Source: a virus. Taken from it: DNA of 22,614 bases. Every line of letters starts with the position of its first letter. Within the stretch, counting starts at the first letter, position 1. The notes beneath the pieces are model-generated. The model saw nothing but the letters and a program-made list of their open reading frames with translations, was not told the origin of the DNA and did not search any database. This document shows, in pieces, positions 13,740-21,215 of this stretch. The stretch is taken from IMG/VR virus record IMGVR_UViG_3300042502_000831, positions 1 to 22,614 of that record. The stretch is one strand, 5' to 3'. The position numbers were made by a program, and so were the translations under genes.

Positions 13740-15703
13740 AAGAAATCCTAAATATCGCAAAAAGAAAACCTCAAAAGTCCGAAAAAACTTTTGGGGTTTT
13801 TTATAGCGAAAAGTTTCCTAGTGAAATTTACAGAAAGAGACATCCTGGACTTGATGAAAAGGAATATGAGTACATTGAAGAAAATTGGATCAATCCTGTT
13901 AAGAAATTAGTAGGCGATGCAATCTTTGAAACTCAAAAAATATTTAGCGATGGAAACTATTCCATACATTCAGATAATGAAACCGTAAAAGAATTCATTG
14001 AAACTTATGAGATAATGAGTTTCTTCAAAAATATTTATTGGCAAAACATTATTTTAGATTCAGATAGCATACTAACTTACCATATTAAGTATTCTGAATT
14101 TATAGACAAACAAAGAGGGATTGAATTAGGTAATGAATATTTGCCATTACATCCTTACTTAGTTACAAGCGAAAACATAATTTACAAAGATAAAACTACT
14201 CTAGTATATAGAGTGAAAGGTGATAAAAGAAACAATTTCGTTGCATTATATTACAACTCTGATAATATATTGACATACGAACATTATTCTTATGATAATT
14301 TAAACGATGAAAAGATAACTCCGATACTTTATTGGGAGTTCAATAATAATTCAAATAAACGCTATTTTAGACAGGCTGACGGCATTAAAATAGTAGATGG
14401 CAACGAATTGGTAATAAGATCATATTTTAGTCCTAGCGAGTCAATTTTGAGTACAATCATAATTGATTCTGTCAATATGGGAGTTACCAAAACTAGAACT
14501 ACTTATCCGATTCCAGTTGTAGTTGGTGAGCCTTGCGATGCGCAAGAATGTTCTGGTGGTAAAATTCCAAGCTGTGACATAGAGGGTAATTATTGTCAAG
14601 TGGATTGCACGACTTGTAAAGGTAGTGGTTCTAAAAACGTATTTAGTCCATTCAATGCAGTTCATATTGTAAGAGATAGCAACGCAATGGGAGGCAATAC
14701 ACCTCCAGCTCCACACGTTTATTGGGTTGATCCACCACAGGGAGCTTTGGAATCCACACGTCAAGAAATTAGAGAAAATAGAGATATTGCATTTGATTAT
14801 ATTGGATTGAGATATTCAAATAGTGAAGCAAGAGGAAGCGAAACAGCATTAGGCAAAATGATAGATAGAGAAAAAACATTCTCTACTTATAAGATGTATA
14901 GCCAAGACGTTGAAATGACGATGCAATGGTGGTTTAACAACTGGCTTGAATTGATGTTCCCTTTGGAGCAAAATGCTGAAATATCTGTAATTACTTACAA
15001 CAATTTTAGAACAACTTCGACTGCCGAAGTAAACGAAATATTCACAGCATTGCAAAAAGACAATGCACCTCAATATATTCTAATCAATCTTTTGAAAGAA
15101 TACTATAATTCAATTGGTGAGATCGACAAATTTAATATCGTAAACAAATACTATCTTTACAAGTCCGACGATATGAACATCAAAAAGGGCAGTTTAGGAT
15201 ATTATGACAAAGTTCAAATAGTTATATCTGACAATATAATGAAATGGGTAGATGAAGTTGTAGATATGAACGAAAATGAAATGGATATTTATTTGAGAGC
15301 AAAAGCTAAATCATTGATGGTTATGCCTTTAGATAGTAATGGGGATATAATGGATATTGATTATAGCCTTTATGAACAATTAAAAGAGCAAACTGAATCA
15401 GCTGGAATGGAAGTTGAAGAAGTTGATGGCAAAGTTATAGTCACAGGAAGCCCTAGTGAATTAGGAGGAGTGAATATTGCTAACTTACCAAGCGCAAATA
15501 AACTTAGAGAAACGGTTGGTGGTCTTCAAGGAATTATTGATATAGCTAAGGCAGTTGCAAGTGGATTATATGACTTAGAAGCTGGTATTGCTTTAATTAG
15601 TTCACTTTATGGAATTAGCTCTGAAGAGGCTTCAAAATGGTTGGGAACTCCAAATATTAAAAATCAAGAGGTATTAGATAATGTTCAAGCCATAGTTACT
15701 TAA
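13730..15703 (+). CDS. Portal protein
   Basis: A 657-residue phage portal protein, which forms the dodecameric DNA channel at the capsid vertex. It precedes the MuF-like head protein, as portals do. Supporting segments are the N-terminal EEYxxxENWINPVKKLVGDAIF-type region, APHVYWVDPPQGALESTRQE (about 325-345), then IRENRDIAFDYIGLRYSN and EKTFSTYKMYSQDVEMTMQW, the long helices expected of a portal stem and wing. The C-terminal part (about 545-657) is Gly/Ala-rich and helical. A cysteine-rich insertion at 269-296 (C269, C274, C282, C289, C293, C296; ending CTTCKGSG) looks like a zinc-binding element. Codons 12-25 overlap a terminator-like hairpin. No other Met occurs before residue about 96, supporting this start. 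Confidence 0.83.
   Translation: MELKEILNIAKRKPQKSEKTFGVFYSEKFPSEIYRKRHPGLDEKEYEYIEENWINPVKKLVGDAIFETQKIFSDGNYSIHSDNETVKEFIETYEIMSFFKNIYWQNIILDSDSILTYHIKYSEFIDKQRGIELGNEYLPLHPYLVTSENIIYKDKTTLVYRVKGDKRNNFVALYYNSDNILTYEHYSYDNLNDEKITPILYWEFNNNSNKRYFRQADGIKIVDGNELVIRSYFSPSESILSTIIIDSVNMGVTKTRTTYPIPVVVGEPCDAQECSGGKIPSCDIEGNYCQVDCTTCKGSGSKNVFSPFNAVHIVRDSNAMGGNTPPAPHVYWVDPPQGALESTRQEIRENRDIAFDYIGLRYSNSEARGSETALGKMIDREKTFSTYKMYSQDVEMTMQWWFNNWLELMFPLEQNAEISVITYNNFRTTSTAEVNEIFTALQKDNAPQYILINLLKEYYNSIGEIDKFNIVNKYYLYKSDDMNIKKGSLGYYDKVQIVISDNIMKWVDEVVDMNENEMDIYLRAKAKSLMVMPLDSNGDIMDIDYSLYEQLKEQTESAGMEVEEVDGKVIVTGSPSELGGVNIANLPSANKLRETVGGLQGIIDIAKAVASGLYDLEAGIALISSLYGISSEEASKWLGTPNIKNQEVLDNVQAIVT
13765..13802 (+). 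terminator. Intrinsic-terminator-like hairpin inside the portal 5' end
   Basis: Bases 13765-13778 pair with 13787-13800 (14 bp with a single T-G wobble at 13771/13794), enclosing the 8-base loop CCGAAAAA. The 3' arm runs into six Ts (13797-13802). A-tract, stem and U-tract form a classic intrinsic terminator that would end transcripts about 125 bases after the 13100 gene, while still coding for portal residues KRKPQKSEKTFGVFY. Partial read-through would then set portal expression. Confidence 0.7.
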
Positions 15704-16467
15704 TGGATTTTGATAAAATATTAGATAAAATTCTTGCAAGATTAAGCGAATACCAATCAAAAGGTACGTTTACATTTGATATTGACAACCTTGAAGATAT
15801 AGACAAAGTAGATGAAATCATTGATGAAGTATTAAAAGAGGAAGGTTATTATGATAATCTCAAAGACTATAAAAAAGTATTTGATGACAATTTAAAGGAC
15901 GTAATAAGTCAATACAAATCTTTTGGAGCTAAAATAAGCGATATAAAAGCATTTAACAATTATGCTTTTGATAACTTCTATAACAATTTAGCTATAAACG
16001 TCACAGATACAAACATAAAACAACCTATTAAAGATGCTTTATTACAGCATATTTCTGGCGGTGGTCGGTATTCTGAATTTAAAAACACGGTAAAAGACTT
16101 ACTTACAAATAAAAAAATAGAAGGTAATATTGATATAGTTGCTCGTGAATATTCAACACAATACAAGCGTGCGCAAGGTCAAATACTAGCAAATAAATAT
16201 GATATAAAGTATTTTCGATACAAGGGGAGCGAAATAGAAACGACTAGATGCTTTTGTGAGCAAAGAGTGGGAAATATTTACAGCAAAGAGGAAATTGAAA
16301 GCTGGGCAGACTTAAATTGGGCAGGCAAAATAAAAGGAACGAACAAAACAAATATTTTTCAAGTTGTCGGCGGTTGGAATTGCATACACGATTTAGTTCC
16401 AGTGAGTGAAAGAGCTGCTTTGGATTATGGATTGAATAAATATAACAATACTGATTGCGACTTATAA
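15703..16467 (+). CDS. Minor head protein, MuF/SPP1 gp7-like
   Basis: A 254-residue head morphogenesis protein sharing one base with the portal stop. The N-terminal two thirds are helical and charged. The C-terminal domain has the family pattern: IVAREYSTQYKRAQGQILAN helix, RCFCEQRVGNIYSKEEIESW (C183, C185), and GGWNCIHDLVPVSE (C227, H229), the conserved Cys/His positions of MuF-like minor capsid proteins. Family members bind the portal inside the prohead and influence DNA ejection or assembly. The length fits a stand-alone gp7-like protein with no fused toxin or protease. A 53-base gap with a strong promoter separates it from the next gene. Confidence 0.87.
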   Translation: MDFDKILDKILARLSEYQSKGTFTFDIDNLEDIDKVDEIIDEVLKEEGYYDNLKDYKKVFDDNLKDVISQYKSFGAKISDIKAFNNYAFDNFYNNLAINVTDTNIKQPIKDALLQHISGGGRYSEFKNTVKDLLTNKKIEGNIDIVAREYSTQYKRAQGQILANKYDIKYFRYKGSEIETTRCFCEQRVGNIYSKEEIESWADLNWAGKIKGTNKTNIFQVVGGWNCIHDLVPVSERAALDYGLNKYNNTDCDL

Positions 16468-16472
16468 AAAAA

Positions 16473-16506
16473 TAAATTTGCATATTTGAAAAAATAAGTA
16501 TCTTTG
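16473..16506 (+). promoter_or_regulatory. Bacteroidota-type promoter for the scaffold/capsid segment
   Basis: TTTG at 16477-16480, an 18-base spacer and TATCTTTG at 16499-16506 (then CA) match the -33/-7 consensus closely. The -33 TTTG is itself part of another extended box, TAAATTTGCA (16473-16482), so two overlapping start sites are possible. The ATG is 14 bases past the second box, giving a very short leader. It would drive the acidic protein, scaffold and probably capsid genes. Confidence 0.72.
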
Positions 16507-16520
16507 CAAAAATTATCAAT

Positions 16521-16883
16521 ATGGAATTAGCTAAATTTTTAATCCTTAGAAGTCCAAATGCTTCAAATATAGGAGTGATAAAACAAAAAATAAGCGGAAG
16601 TATTCACCCTGATCAATACGAAATAAGCGAAAAGGAATTAGACGAATTCAAAGCTATGTCCGATTCTCACAAAAAAGCATTTATTGAAGACAAATTGATC
16701 GAAAAGGATGCAAAAGCATTGGAAGCACAACCAGAAAAAAAAAATGTGGAAGTTGCGGAAGTAATAAACGAATCAGATAGCATTGAACCAATTGAAATAG
16801 AGGAATTGAATGAGCCTATCAATGAAGCATCTGAAGTAATTGAAGAGCCAAAAGCAAAAGGCAGACCAAAAAAAGAAAAATAA
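16521..16883 (+). CDS. Acidic hypothetical protein with basic AT-hook-like tail
   Basis: A 120-residue protein of unknown function, first gene after a strong promoter and 9 bases before the scaffold gene. Residues 1-60 include a possible folded part (ELAKFLILRSPNASNIGVIK, then YEISEKELDEFKAM). Residues 70-110 are a very acidic, probably disordered stretch (many Glu and Ile), and the end is basic (KAKGRPKKEK), with a GRP core like an AT-hook. The context suggests a head assembly accessory, for example a scaffold partner or capsid internal protein. Proteins of this type often follow the MuF gene in Bacteroidota phages, but no function can be assigned. Confidence 0.7.
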   Translation: MELAKFLILRSPNASNIGVIKQKISGSIHPDQYEISEKELDEFKAMSDSHKKAFIEDKLIEKDAKALEAQPEKKNVEVAEVINESDSIEPIEIEELNEPINEASEVIEEPKAKGRPKKEK

Positions 16884-16892
16884 ACCAAATTT

Positions 16893-17663
16893 ATGTATAA
16901 AATAGTACCTAGCGAAGAGAGTACAAGTCAAGAGCAAGCGATAGAAGCGTTCAATAAAGAATACGTTCCTATCAATGCAATATTTGACAGATTACAAGAC
17001 ATTCCAGAAGATCAAAAGTCAAAGATATATGGCAAAGTTGCTGGAAGTGTTGATTCAAAATTAAACAAAGAGGCAAAAGAATTAGGATTGACTTTGGAAG
17101 GCAAAACACCTGACAATGTTGAGCTAATTATATCGACTTTAAAATCAAAATATTCAGAGTTGGAATCAAAGTATAATGATGCTTTGGTGAATCCTGAATC
17201 AAAAGCTGAGATTGAAGCATTGAAGCAAAAGTTGTCCGATAAGGAAACTTTGATAGCTAAATTGCAAAACGATTATCAATCTACTTTGGATGCCAAAACT
17301 GAAATTGAGCAAAGTTATACTGCAAAAGAAAAACAATTGATAGTGTCCAATAAATTGGAATCGGCAAAAAATCATTTTCTTTTGATTGAAGATCAGAATA
17401 CAAGGGATGCGTGCCAATTAGATTTATTGCAACATAAATTTGAAATTGACGAATCTGGGAATGAAATAGTTCGAGATCAAAGCGGAAAAATAATCGTATC
17501 TACATTAAATGCAGGTGGATATGCTGATTATAGAGAGGTTCTAAACGGAATCTATACAAGAAGAAATGCACATCGTAAAGTTCAAGGCGTTGGTGAAGTT
17601 AGACCAAAAGGAATAACAGAAAGCACCAATATATTGAACGGACGTGTAATACTTAAGAGATAG
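16893..17663 (+). CDS. Probable capsid scaffolding protein
   Basis: A 256-residue protein directly upstream of the major capsid gene. It has the shape of a phage scaffold: a folded N-terminal part (about 10-70, with FNKEYVPINAIFDRLQDIPE), a long coiled coil (about 85-150, SKYSELESKYNDALVN, then IEALKQKLSDKETLIAKLQ), and a basic C-terminal segment (RRNAHRKVQGVGEVRPKG) that could contact capsid subunits. Scaffolds nucleate the prohead with the capsid protein and are removed before packaging. No protease motif is present in it, and no separate prohead protease is visible in the window. The assignment rests on position and architecture. Confidence 0.75.
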   Translation: MYKIVPSEESTSQEQAIEAFNKEYVPINAIFDRLQDIPEDQKSKIYGKVAGSVDSKLNKEAKELGLTLEGKTPDNVELIISTLKSKYSELESKYNDALVNPESKAEIEALKQKLSDKETLIAKLQNDYQSTLDAKTEIEQSYTAKEKQLIVSNKLESAKNHFLLIEDQNTRDACQLDLLQHKFEIDESGNEIVRDQSGKIIVSTLNAGGYADYREVLNGIYTRRNAHRKVQGVGEVRPKGITESTNILNGRVILKR

Positions 17664-17786
17664 TTTACTATTTTTTAGGTTATAATTTGAGTTTAGCGAA
17701 ACTTTAATCGCTATGAGGTTGCACACCTGAAAAGGCAAAAAAGAAAAGCAATCAAACTTAAATTTTAACTTATTAAATACTAAATT
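17664..17786 (+). promoter_or_regulatory. Structured leader of the major capsid gene
   Basis: This 123-base gap is the longest non-coding stretch in the window. It holds a near-match to the -7 box (ATAATTTG, 17682-17689), a hairpin TAGCGA/TCGCTA (17694-17699 with 17708-17713, loop AACTTTAA), and a second small hairpin AGGT/ACCT (17716-17719 with 17725-17728). An A-rich tract without a Shine-Dalgarno sequence leads to the ATG. The structures may protect the message or affect its translation; neither is demonstrated. Confidence 0.4.
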
Positions 17787-18932
17787 ATGCCATTTGTACC
17801 AAAAATTTTACAAGAAAGACTTGACACCGTATTCGCAACGAACGGACAGGTCGAAAACACCCAAGCAAACACGCCACTTTCAAATATGCTTCGAGATGAG
17901 GCAAATGCTGGCGCGCTTCAATCATTGCTAGTAAACGAAAACGGAGAACAACTTGATCTAAGATTGATCTGGGGATTACCTGAGTGCGGAGCTGTAACCA
18001 CAGGATGTGTTACTGATCCTTGTGCTGACGGTGGCACACCAACTACTCAACAAAGTCAATCATATTCTTTGGAGTGTAGCTCAACAAACACATTTTCAAG
18101 AGCTTTGACTTTCAATTATTCAGATTTTCTTAAGGCTTCTGCCCTTATGGAAGGTTTGCCAGATTTGAGCGCACCACTTACTGATACTTCAGTTAATGGA
18201 ACTTCAATCGAATCAAAACTTTTGAAACTTATTTCAGATGTTGATTTAGCTGCTGAAGCTGCAATCGCTAAAAAATTAGTTGATGGAGTTGCTGCAACTA
18301 CTTATGGATTTTCACCTGATGAAGTTCCAACTATTCCTAACCTAGTTACAAACGAAGGTAAGGCGGTTACAACTTTTGGAACTGGACTTGCTGCGATTCA
18401 AAACGAACTATTCTCAGGAGTTACAATGTCAGCTGAAATTGCTGAATACAGAAACCAACCTTGGTTAATTGGTGGATATCCACTTGCTAACTATATAAAA
18501 CTTTCAGGTGGTTTGTGTTGTGCTTCAACAGGAATCAATCTTGGTGAGCTTTCTTCAATCAATCAGACTCCAATTATGACTTCTAAGGCTCTAATTAAGG
18601 CTATGATAGCTGAATATCCTGCACTTGCTGGAAACTTCGTTACAATGCCATTCTTCTTGTCTTACGATAGAGGTTCTATCCAATTGTTGAACTTCCATAC
18701 ATTTGCTGGTGGTTTCGGAGTTGAGAACGGTGTAACAGTTAGAAAACAAATCTTCTCGCCATTCACAAACAGACCAATGGGATTAACTATCGCAATGAAC
18801 AATTGTGGAACTAAGATTACAGTAAGAGTTCAAACAACTGAAGATGTAGTGTTCAAGCCTGAGACTCAGTGCGCTGGAACTGCTGCTTTCGGTGTTAATG
18901 GATTGCAACAATTCGTTATTAAAAACGCTTAA
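17787..18932 (+). CDS. Major capsid protein
   Basis: A 381-residue protein with the expected size and place of the major capsid protein: after portal, MuF and scaffold, with a long leader of its own. It is rich in Ala, Gly, Thr, Ser and Leu. Codon use differs from its neighbours, with many AAC, TTC, CTT and GCT codons (for example near 18630-18660), as expected of the most abundant virion protein. Helical parts (DVDLAAEAAIAKKLVDGVAA; ALIKAMIAEYPALAGNF) and the YDRGSIQLLNFHTFAGGFG segment could fit an HK97-type fold. A cysteine-containing insert (GLPECGAVTTGCVTDPCADG, residues about 63-82) and GGLCCAS are unusual. The fold has not been confirmed. Confidence 0.8.
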   Translation: MPFVPKILQERLDTVFATNGQVENTQANTPLSNMLRDEANAGALQSLLVNENGEQLDLRLIWGLPECGAVTTGCVTDPCADGGTPTTQQSQSYSLECSSTNTFSRALTFNYSDFLKASALMEGLPDLSAPLTDTSVNGTSIESKLLKLISDVDLAAEAAIAKKLVDGVAATTYGFSPDEVPTIPNLVTNEGKAVTTFGTGLAAIQNELFSGVTMSAEIAEYRNQPWLIGGYPLANYIKLSGGLCCASTGINLGELSSINQTPIMTSKALIKAMIAEYPALAGNFVTMPFFLSYDRGSIQLLNFHTFAGGFGVENGVTVRKQIFSPFTNRPMGLTIAMNNCGTKITVRVQTTEDVVFKPETQCAGTAAFGVNGLQQFVIKNA

Positions 18933-19717
18933 TGAGCTGCTTTTCTTATTCTTTTATAAAGTGTGGAACTACACCATCTGGAGTGCGAACTCTGGATGGT
19001 GTATTCAACACCCTTAGCAAACTAGATTTATATTCTATGTTTGACAAACCACAGGAAGCCATTGATAGAGCTGCTGAATTAGCCTATAATTCAATGACAA
19101 CCGCGTTAATAAGTAAAGAGGGCAAAAGCGTAAACAGATACAATGAAGTGCTAGGAGAACGATTTACATCGAGCTATTCTAGTATTCAAACAAAGATATT
19201 TTATTCAAACCATAAAAAGTTCTATCGACTCAATAAAGCGTGGGTAAATGTTAATTTTACAGGAACTGTCAATATTAAATTGGTAAATGAGTTATTAGTT
19301 ACTGAATTAGTTCCAGTTGTAGTGGTCGCAGGAATAACAACTGAAATTCAGTTGAATAAAGATTTTAAATATGTAGAGGTTAGTTTGAACGAAGATAAAC
19401 AAGGTCGTTCGACTTATGGATGTGGAATAAATGGAATATTATTGGATTATTCAATACTTTGTGATTACAATAATTTTATTTGTTCTAATAAAGATTTATT
19501 TCAAGTCGCTATGGATTACAAGGTCGCAAGTATTTTGCTTACTGACGGAGTTTTTAGCGGTGAAATAGGACAAAGAATTATGCAATCAGAAGACTATGAT
19601 AATCTAAAGAAAGAATATGAGGTCGAGTATGAAAGAGAACTTGACAAATTAAGCATAAAAGAAAGTGGATGTTTTGATTGTGGAAGTAGTATTCAAATTA
19701 GAAGTTTTATATCGTGA
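18932..19717 (+). CDS. Putative virion protein after the capsid gene (connector candidate)
   Basis: A 261-residue protein sharing one base with the capsid stop. It begins MSCFSYSFIKCG and has a mixed fold: a helix (EAIDRAAELAYNSMTTALIS), a beta region (WVNVNFTGTVNIKLVNELLV through VEVSLNEDKQG), and a helical C-terminus (LKKEYEVEYERELDKLSIKE) followed by GCFDCGSSI. The position fits a head-completion or head-tail connector protein, but no family is recognised. Its first 25 codons contain a strong 15 bp hairpin that may limit transcription or translation relative to the capsid gene. It ends in a GTGA overlap with the next gene. Confidence 0.68.
   Translation: MSCFSYSFIKCGTTPSGVRTLDGVFNTLSKLDLYSMFDKPQEAIDRAAELAYNSMTTALISKEGKSVNRYNEVLGERFTSSYSSIQTKIFYSNHKKFYRLNKAWVNVNFTGTVNIKLVNELLVTELVPVVVVAGITTEIQLNKDFKYVEVSLNEDKQGRSTYGCGINGILLDYSILCDYNNFICSNKDLFQVAMDYKVASILLTDGVFSGEIGQRIMQSEDYDNLKKEYEVEYERELDKLSIKESGCFDCGSSIQIRSFIS
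18970..19003 (+). promoter_or_regulatory. Strong GNRA-capped hairpin just after the capsid gene
   Basis: Bases 18970-18984 pair with 18989-19003 over 15 bp, including two adjacent G-U wobbles, and are closed by the tetraloop GCGA, a GNRA loop. The hairpin begins 37 bases after the capsid stop. No T-run follows, so it is not a complete intrinsic terminator. Flanking GTGT (18961-18964) and ACACC (19008-19012) can pair with its two arms instead, so alternative structures are possible. A role as 3' stabiliser of capsid mRNA or as an attenuator is inferred. Confidence 0.6.
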
Positions 19718-20211
19718 GTTTGGAAAATATATTTGAAGCCTACAAAATCAACTTAGAAAAAAACTTTGCTGAGGCGGTTTTTGATTTGCACGATGAAATG
19801 GGAGAAAGAATATTCAGAGATCACAAAGACATAAACGGAAATAACACCAAGCCATACGATACTAAACTTATGTACGCTAGTAAAGCTGCATATAAAGGGG
19901 TTCGATTGGGCGGTGAAAATACAAAAGGTGGCAAGTCTAAAAAGTTTGAAGGCGGTTATGCTCAATTGAAACAACAAAGTGGCAGACCTCCGATAATGTT
20001 ATTCGGCAATTTGGAGCGAAGTTTTAACAATGGTGCAAGAACTTTCTCAGGTGCAGTAAAAAAAGTAAATGATTTAGAATATCATATCGTTTTGCCAAAA
20101 GAGGACAACGACAAAGTAAAGGGTAATTTTAAAAATTTTTTCAAGGTTAGCAAACAAGAAAAAATAAATCTATTAAAAAGAATAGACGGTGATAGCAAAA
20201 GTAATAAGTAA
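19714..20211 (+). CDS. Putative head-tail completion/virion morphogenesis protein
   Basis: A 165-residue basic protein with GTG start at 19714, overlapping the previous stop as GTGA; the next Met candidates would remove conserved-looking sequence. A helical N-terminus (IFEAYKINLEKNFAEAVFDL) is followed by KPYDTKLMYASKAAYKG, a lysine/glycine-rich stretch (GGENTKGGKSKKFEGGYAQL), and GRPPIMLFGNLERSFNN. The pattern of a GGY...L...GR motif followed by an LxGxLxxS/F element resembles small neck or Mu gpG/HK97 gp10-like morphogenesis proteins in Bacteroidota phages. The position between capsid and tail-completion candidates agrees. Assignment is tentative. Confidence 0.62.
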   Translation: MSLENIFEAYKINLEKNFAEAVFDLHDEMGERIFRDHKDINGNNTKPYDTKLMYASKAAYKGVRLGGENTKGGKSKKFEGGYAQLKQQSGRPPIMLFGNLERSFNNGARTFSGAVKKVNDLEYHIVLPKEDNDKVKGNFKNFFKVSKQEKINLLKRIDGDSKSNK

Positions 20212-20221
20212 TTTGATCAAT

Positions 20222-20644
20222 ATGGATATTGTTAGCGTCTATAAGCAATTAGACGGTAAGGATATGCTTATTTACCTATCTGAAAGCAATGAACTATTCA
20301 GCAGTCAAAGATATCAAGGTTATTTAAGAAACACCGAAACATCGTATTTTTTTGATCCAAAAATGATCAGTCGTCAAATGGAACGCAATACTTATAAGTT
20401 AGTATTGTTGTTTTCAAAAACGACTTGTGATAAAGATGTGCGTAATACTATTGCAAACTTACTGATGGACGTTCCTCAAAGTGGAATCGTAAGCATTAAA
20501 CCACTAAAAAGTTATCCAGACAGCTGGGATAATATTAAAAAAGAATTAAACAAAGATAGCGCGTACATCAATTATAGAGTGGTTGTAGTTGATCTAGAAA
20601 CAGAGGAAATAATTTGCAAAACTAAAATAACTTGTAATGAATAA
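20222..20644 (+). CDS. Hypothetical protein, possible tail terminator/completion factor
   Basis: A 140-residue protein. A longer form from ATG 20189 would overlap the previous gene by 23 bases; I prefer ATG 20222, 10 bases after the stop, giving MDIVSVYKQLDGKDMLIYLS. The fold seems alpha/beta, with LVLLFSKTTCDKDVRNTIANLL in the middle and YINYRVVVVDLETEEIICKT at the end, similar in size and strand/helix order to tail terminator proteins that cap the tail tube. There is no sequence-level recognition, so the role is only suggested by length and place. It overlaps the next gene by 8 bases. Confidence 0.65.
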   Translation: MDIVSVYKQLDGKDMLIYLSESNELFSSQRYQGYLRNTETSYFFDPKMISRQMERNTYKLVLLFSKTTCDKDVRNTIANLLMDVPQSGIVSIKPLKSYPDSWDNIKKELNKDSAYINYRVVVVDLETEEIICKTKITCNE

Positions 20645-21206
20645 TTGTTGTTTCACATATAATGGCAATCTGTTTAATTACGGAGCTACTAATCCATCAA
20701 GTCTTTTCGCTCAGACTGGCAATTCAACTATTATATCTGGAACAAACATAGAAAGCACATTGATAAATGGAGGTGTTGGAACTTTAACAGTGCCTGCAAA
20801 TGCTTTCAAAATTGGTGATAGTTTTAGAGCTGTATTCGGAGGTGTTATGAATGCTGCAAATAATCAAACAATAAGAGTAAGGGTGAAAACAAATGGAGTT
20901 ATATTATTGGATAGTGGCGTGCAAAATTTAACAAGCTCAATTGTAAATGATATTTTTAGTTTAAATATAGACTTCACCATAAGACAAATAGGGGGCGCTG
21001 GAGTGGCTTCAATAGTTTCGTTAGGTACATTTCACTACACAAAGACAAATAATGCATCTACGCAAGGTTTTGGGTTTAATGTGGTCAATAATACGACCTT
21101 TAATACAACAGTAAATAATACTTTGGATGTGACAGTGCAATGGGGATCGACAAACGCTGGCAATTCAATTTACAGCGATCTTTTCATTTTAAATAAAACT
21201 TATTAA
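20637..21206 (+). CDS. Beta-rich surface/fibre-like protein with NCCFTY anchor
   Basis: A 189-residue protein that starts MNNCCFTYNGNLF, almost the same peptide as the next gene. The remainder is an uncharged, Gly/Asn/Thr-rich beta sandwich (GGVGTLTVPANAFKIGDSFR, RVRVKTNGVILLDSG, VSLGTFHYTKTNNASTQGF, LDVTVQWGSTNAGNSIYSDL) of the jelly-roll type found in phage and virus surface spikes or head fibres. It probably decorates the virion as a trimer, with the N-terminal cysteine peptide as attachment point. There is no enzyme motif. Role and location on the particle are inferred. Confidence 0.7.
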   Translation: MNNCCFTYNGNLFNYGATNPSSLFAQTGNSTIISGTNIESTLINGGVGTLTVPANAFKIGDSFRAVFGGVMNAANNQTIRVRVKTNGVILLDSGVQNLTSSIVNDIFSLNIDFTIRQIGGAGVASIVSLGTFHYTKTNNASTQGFGFNVVNNTTFNTTVNNTLDVTVQWGSTNAGNSIYSDLFILNKTY

Positions 21207-21215
21207 AATAAATAT

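Noticed and set aside
17713-17730. Five-codon leader peptide (MRLHT) in the capsid gene leader
   Set aside because: It is too short to distinguish from chance and has no recognisable regulatory codon run.
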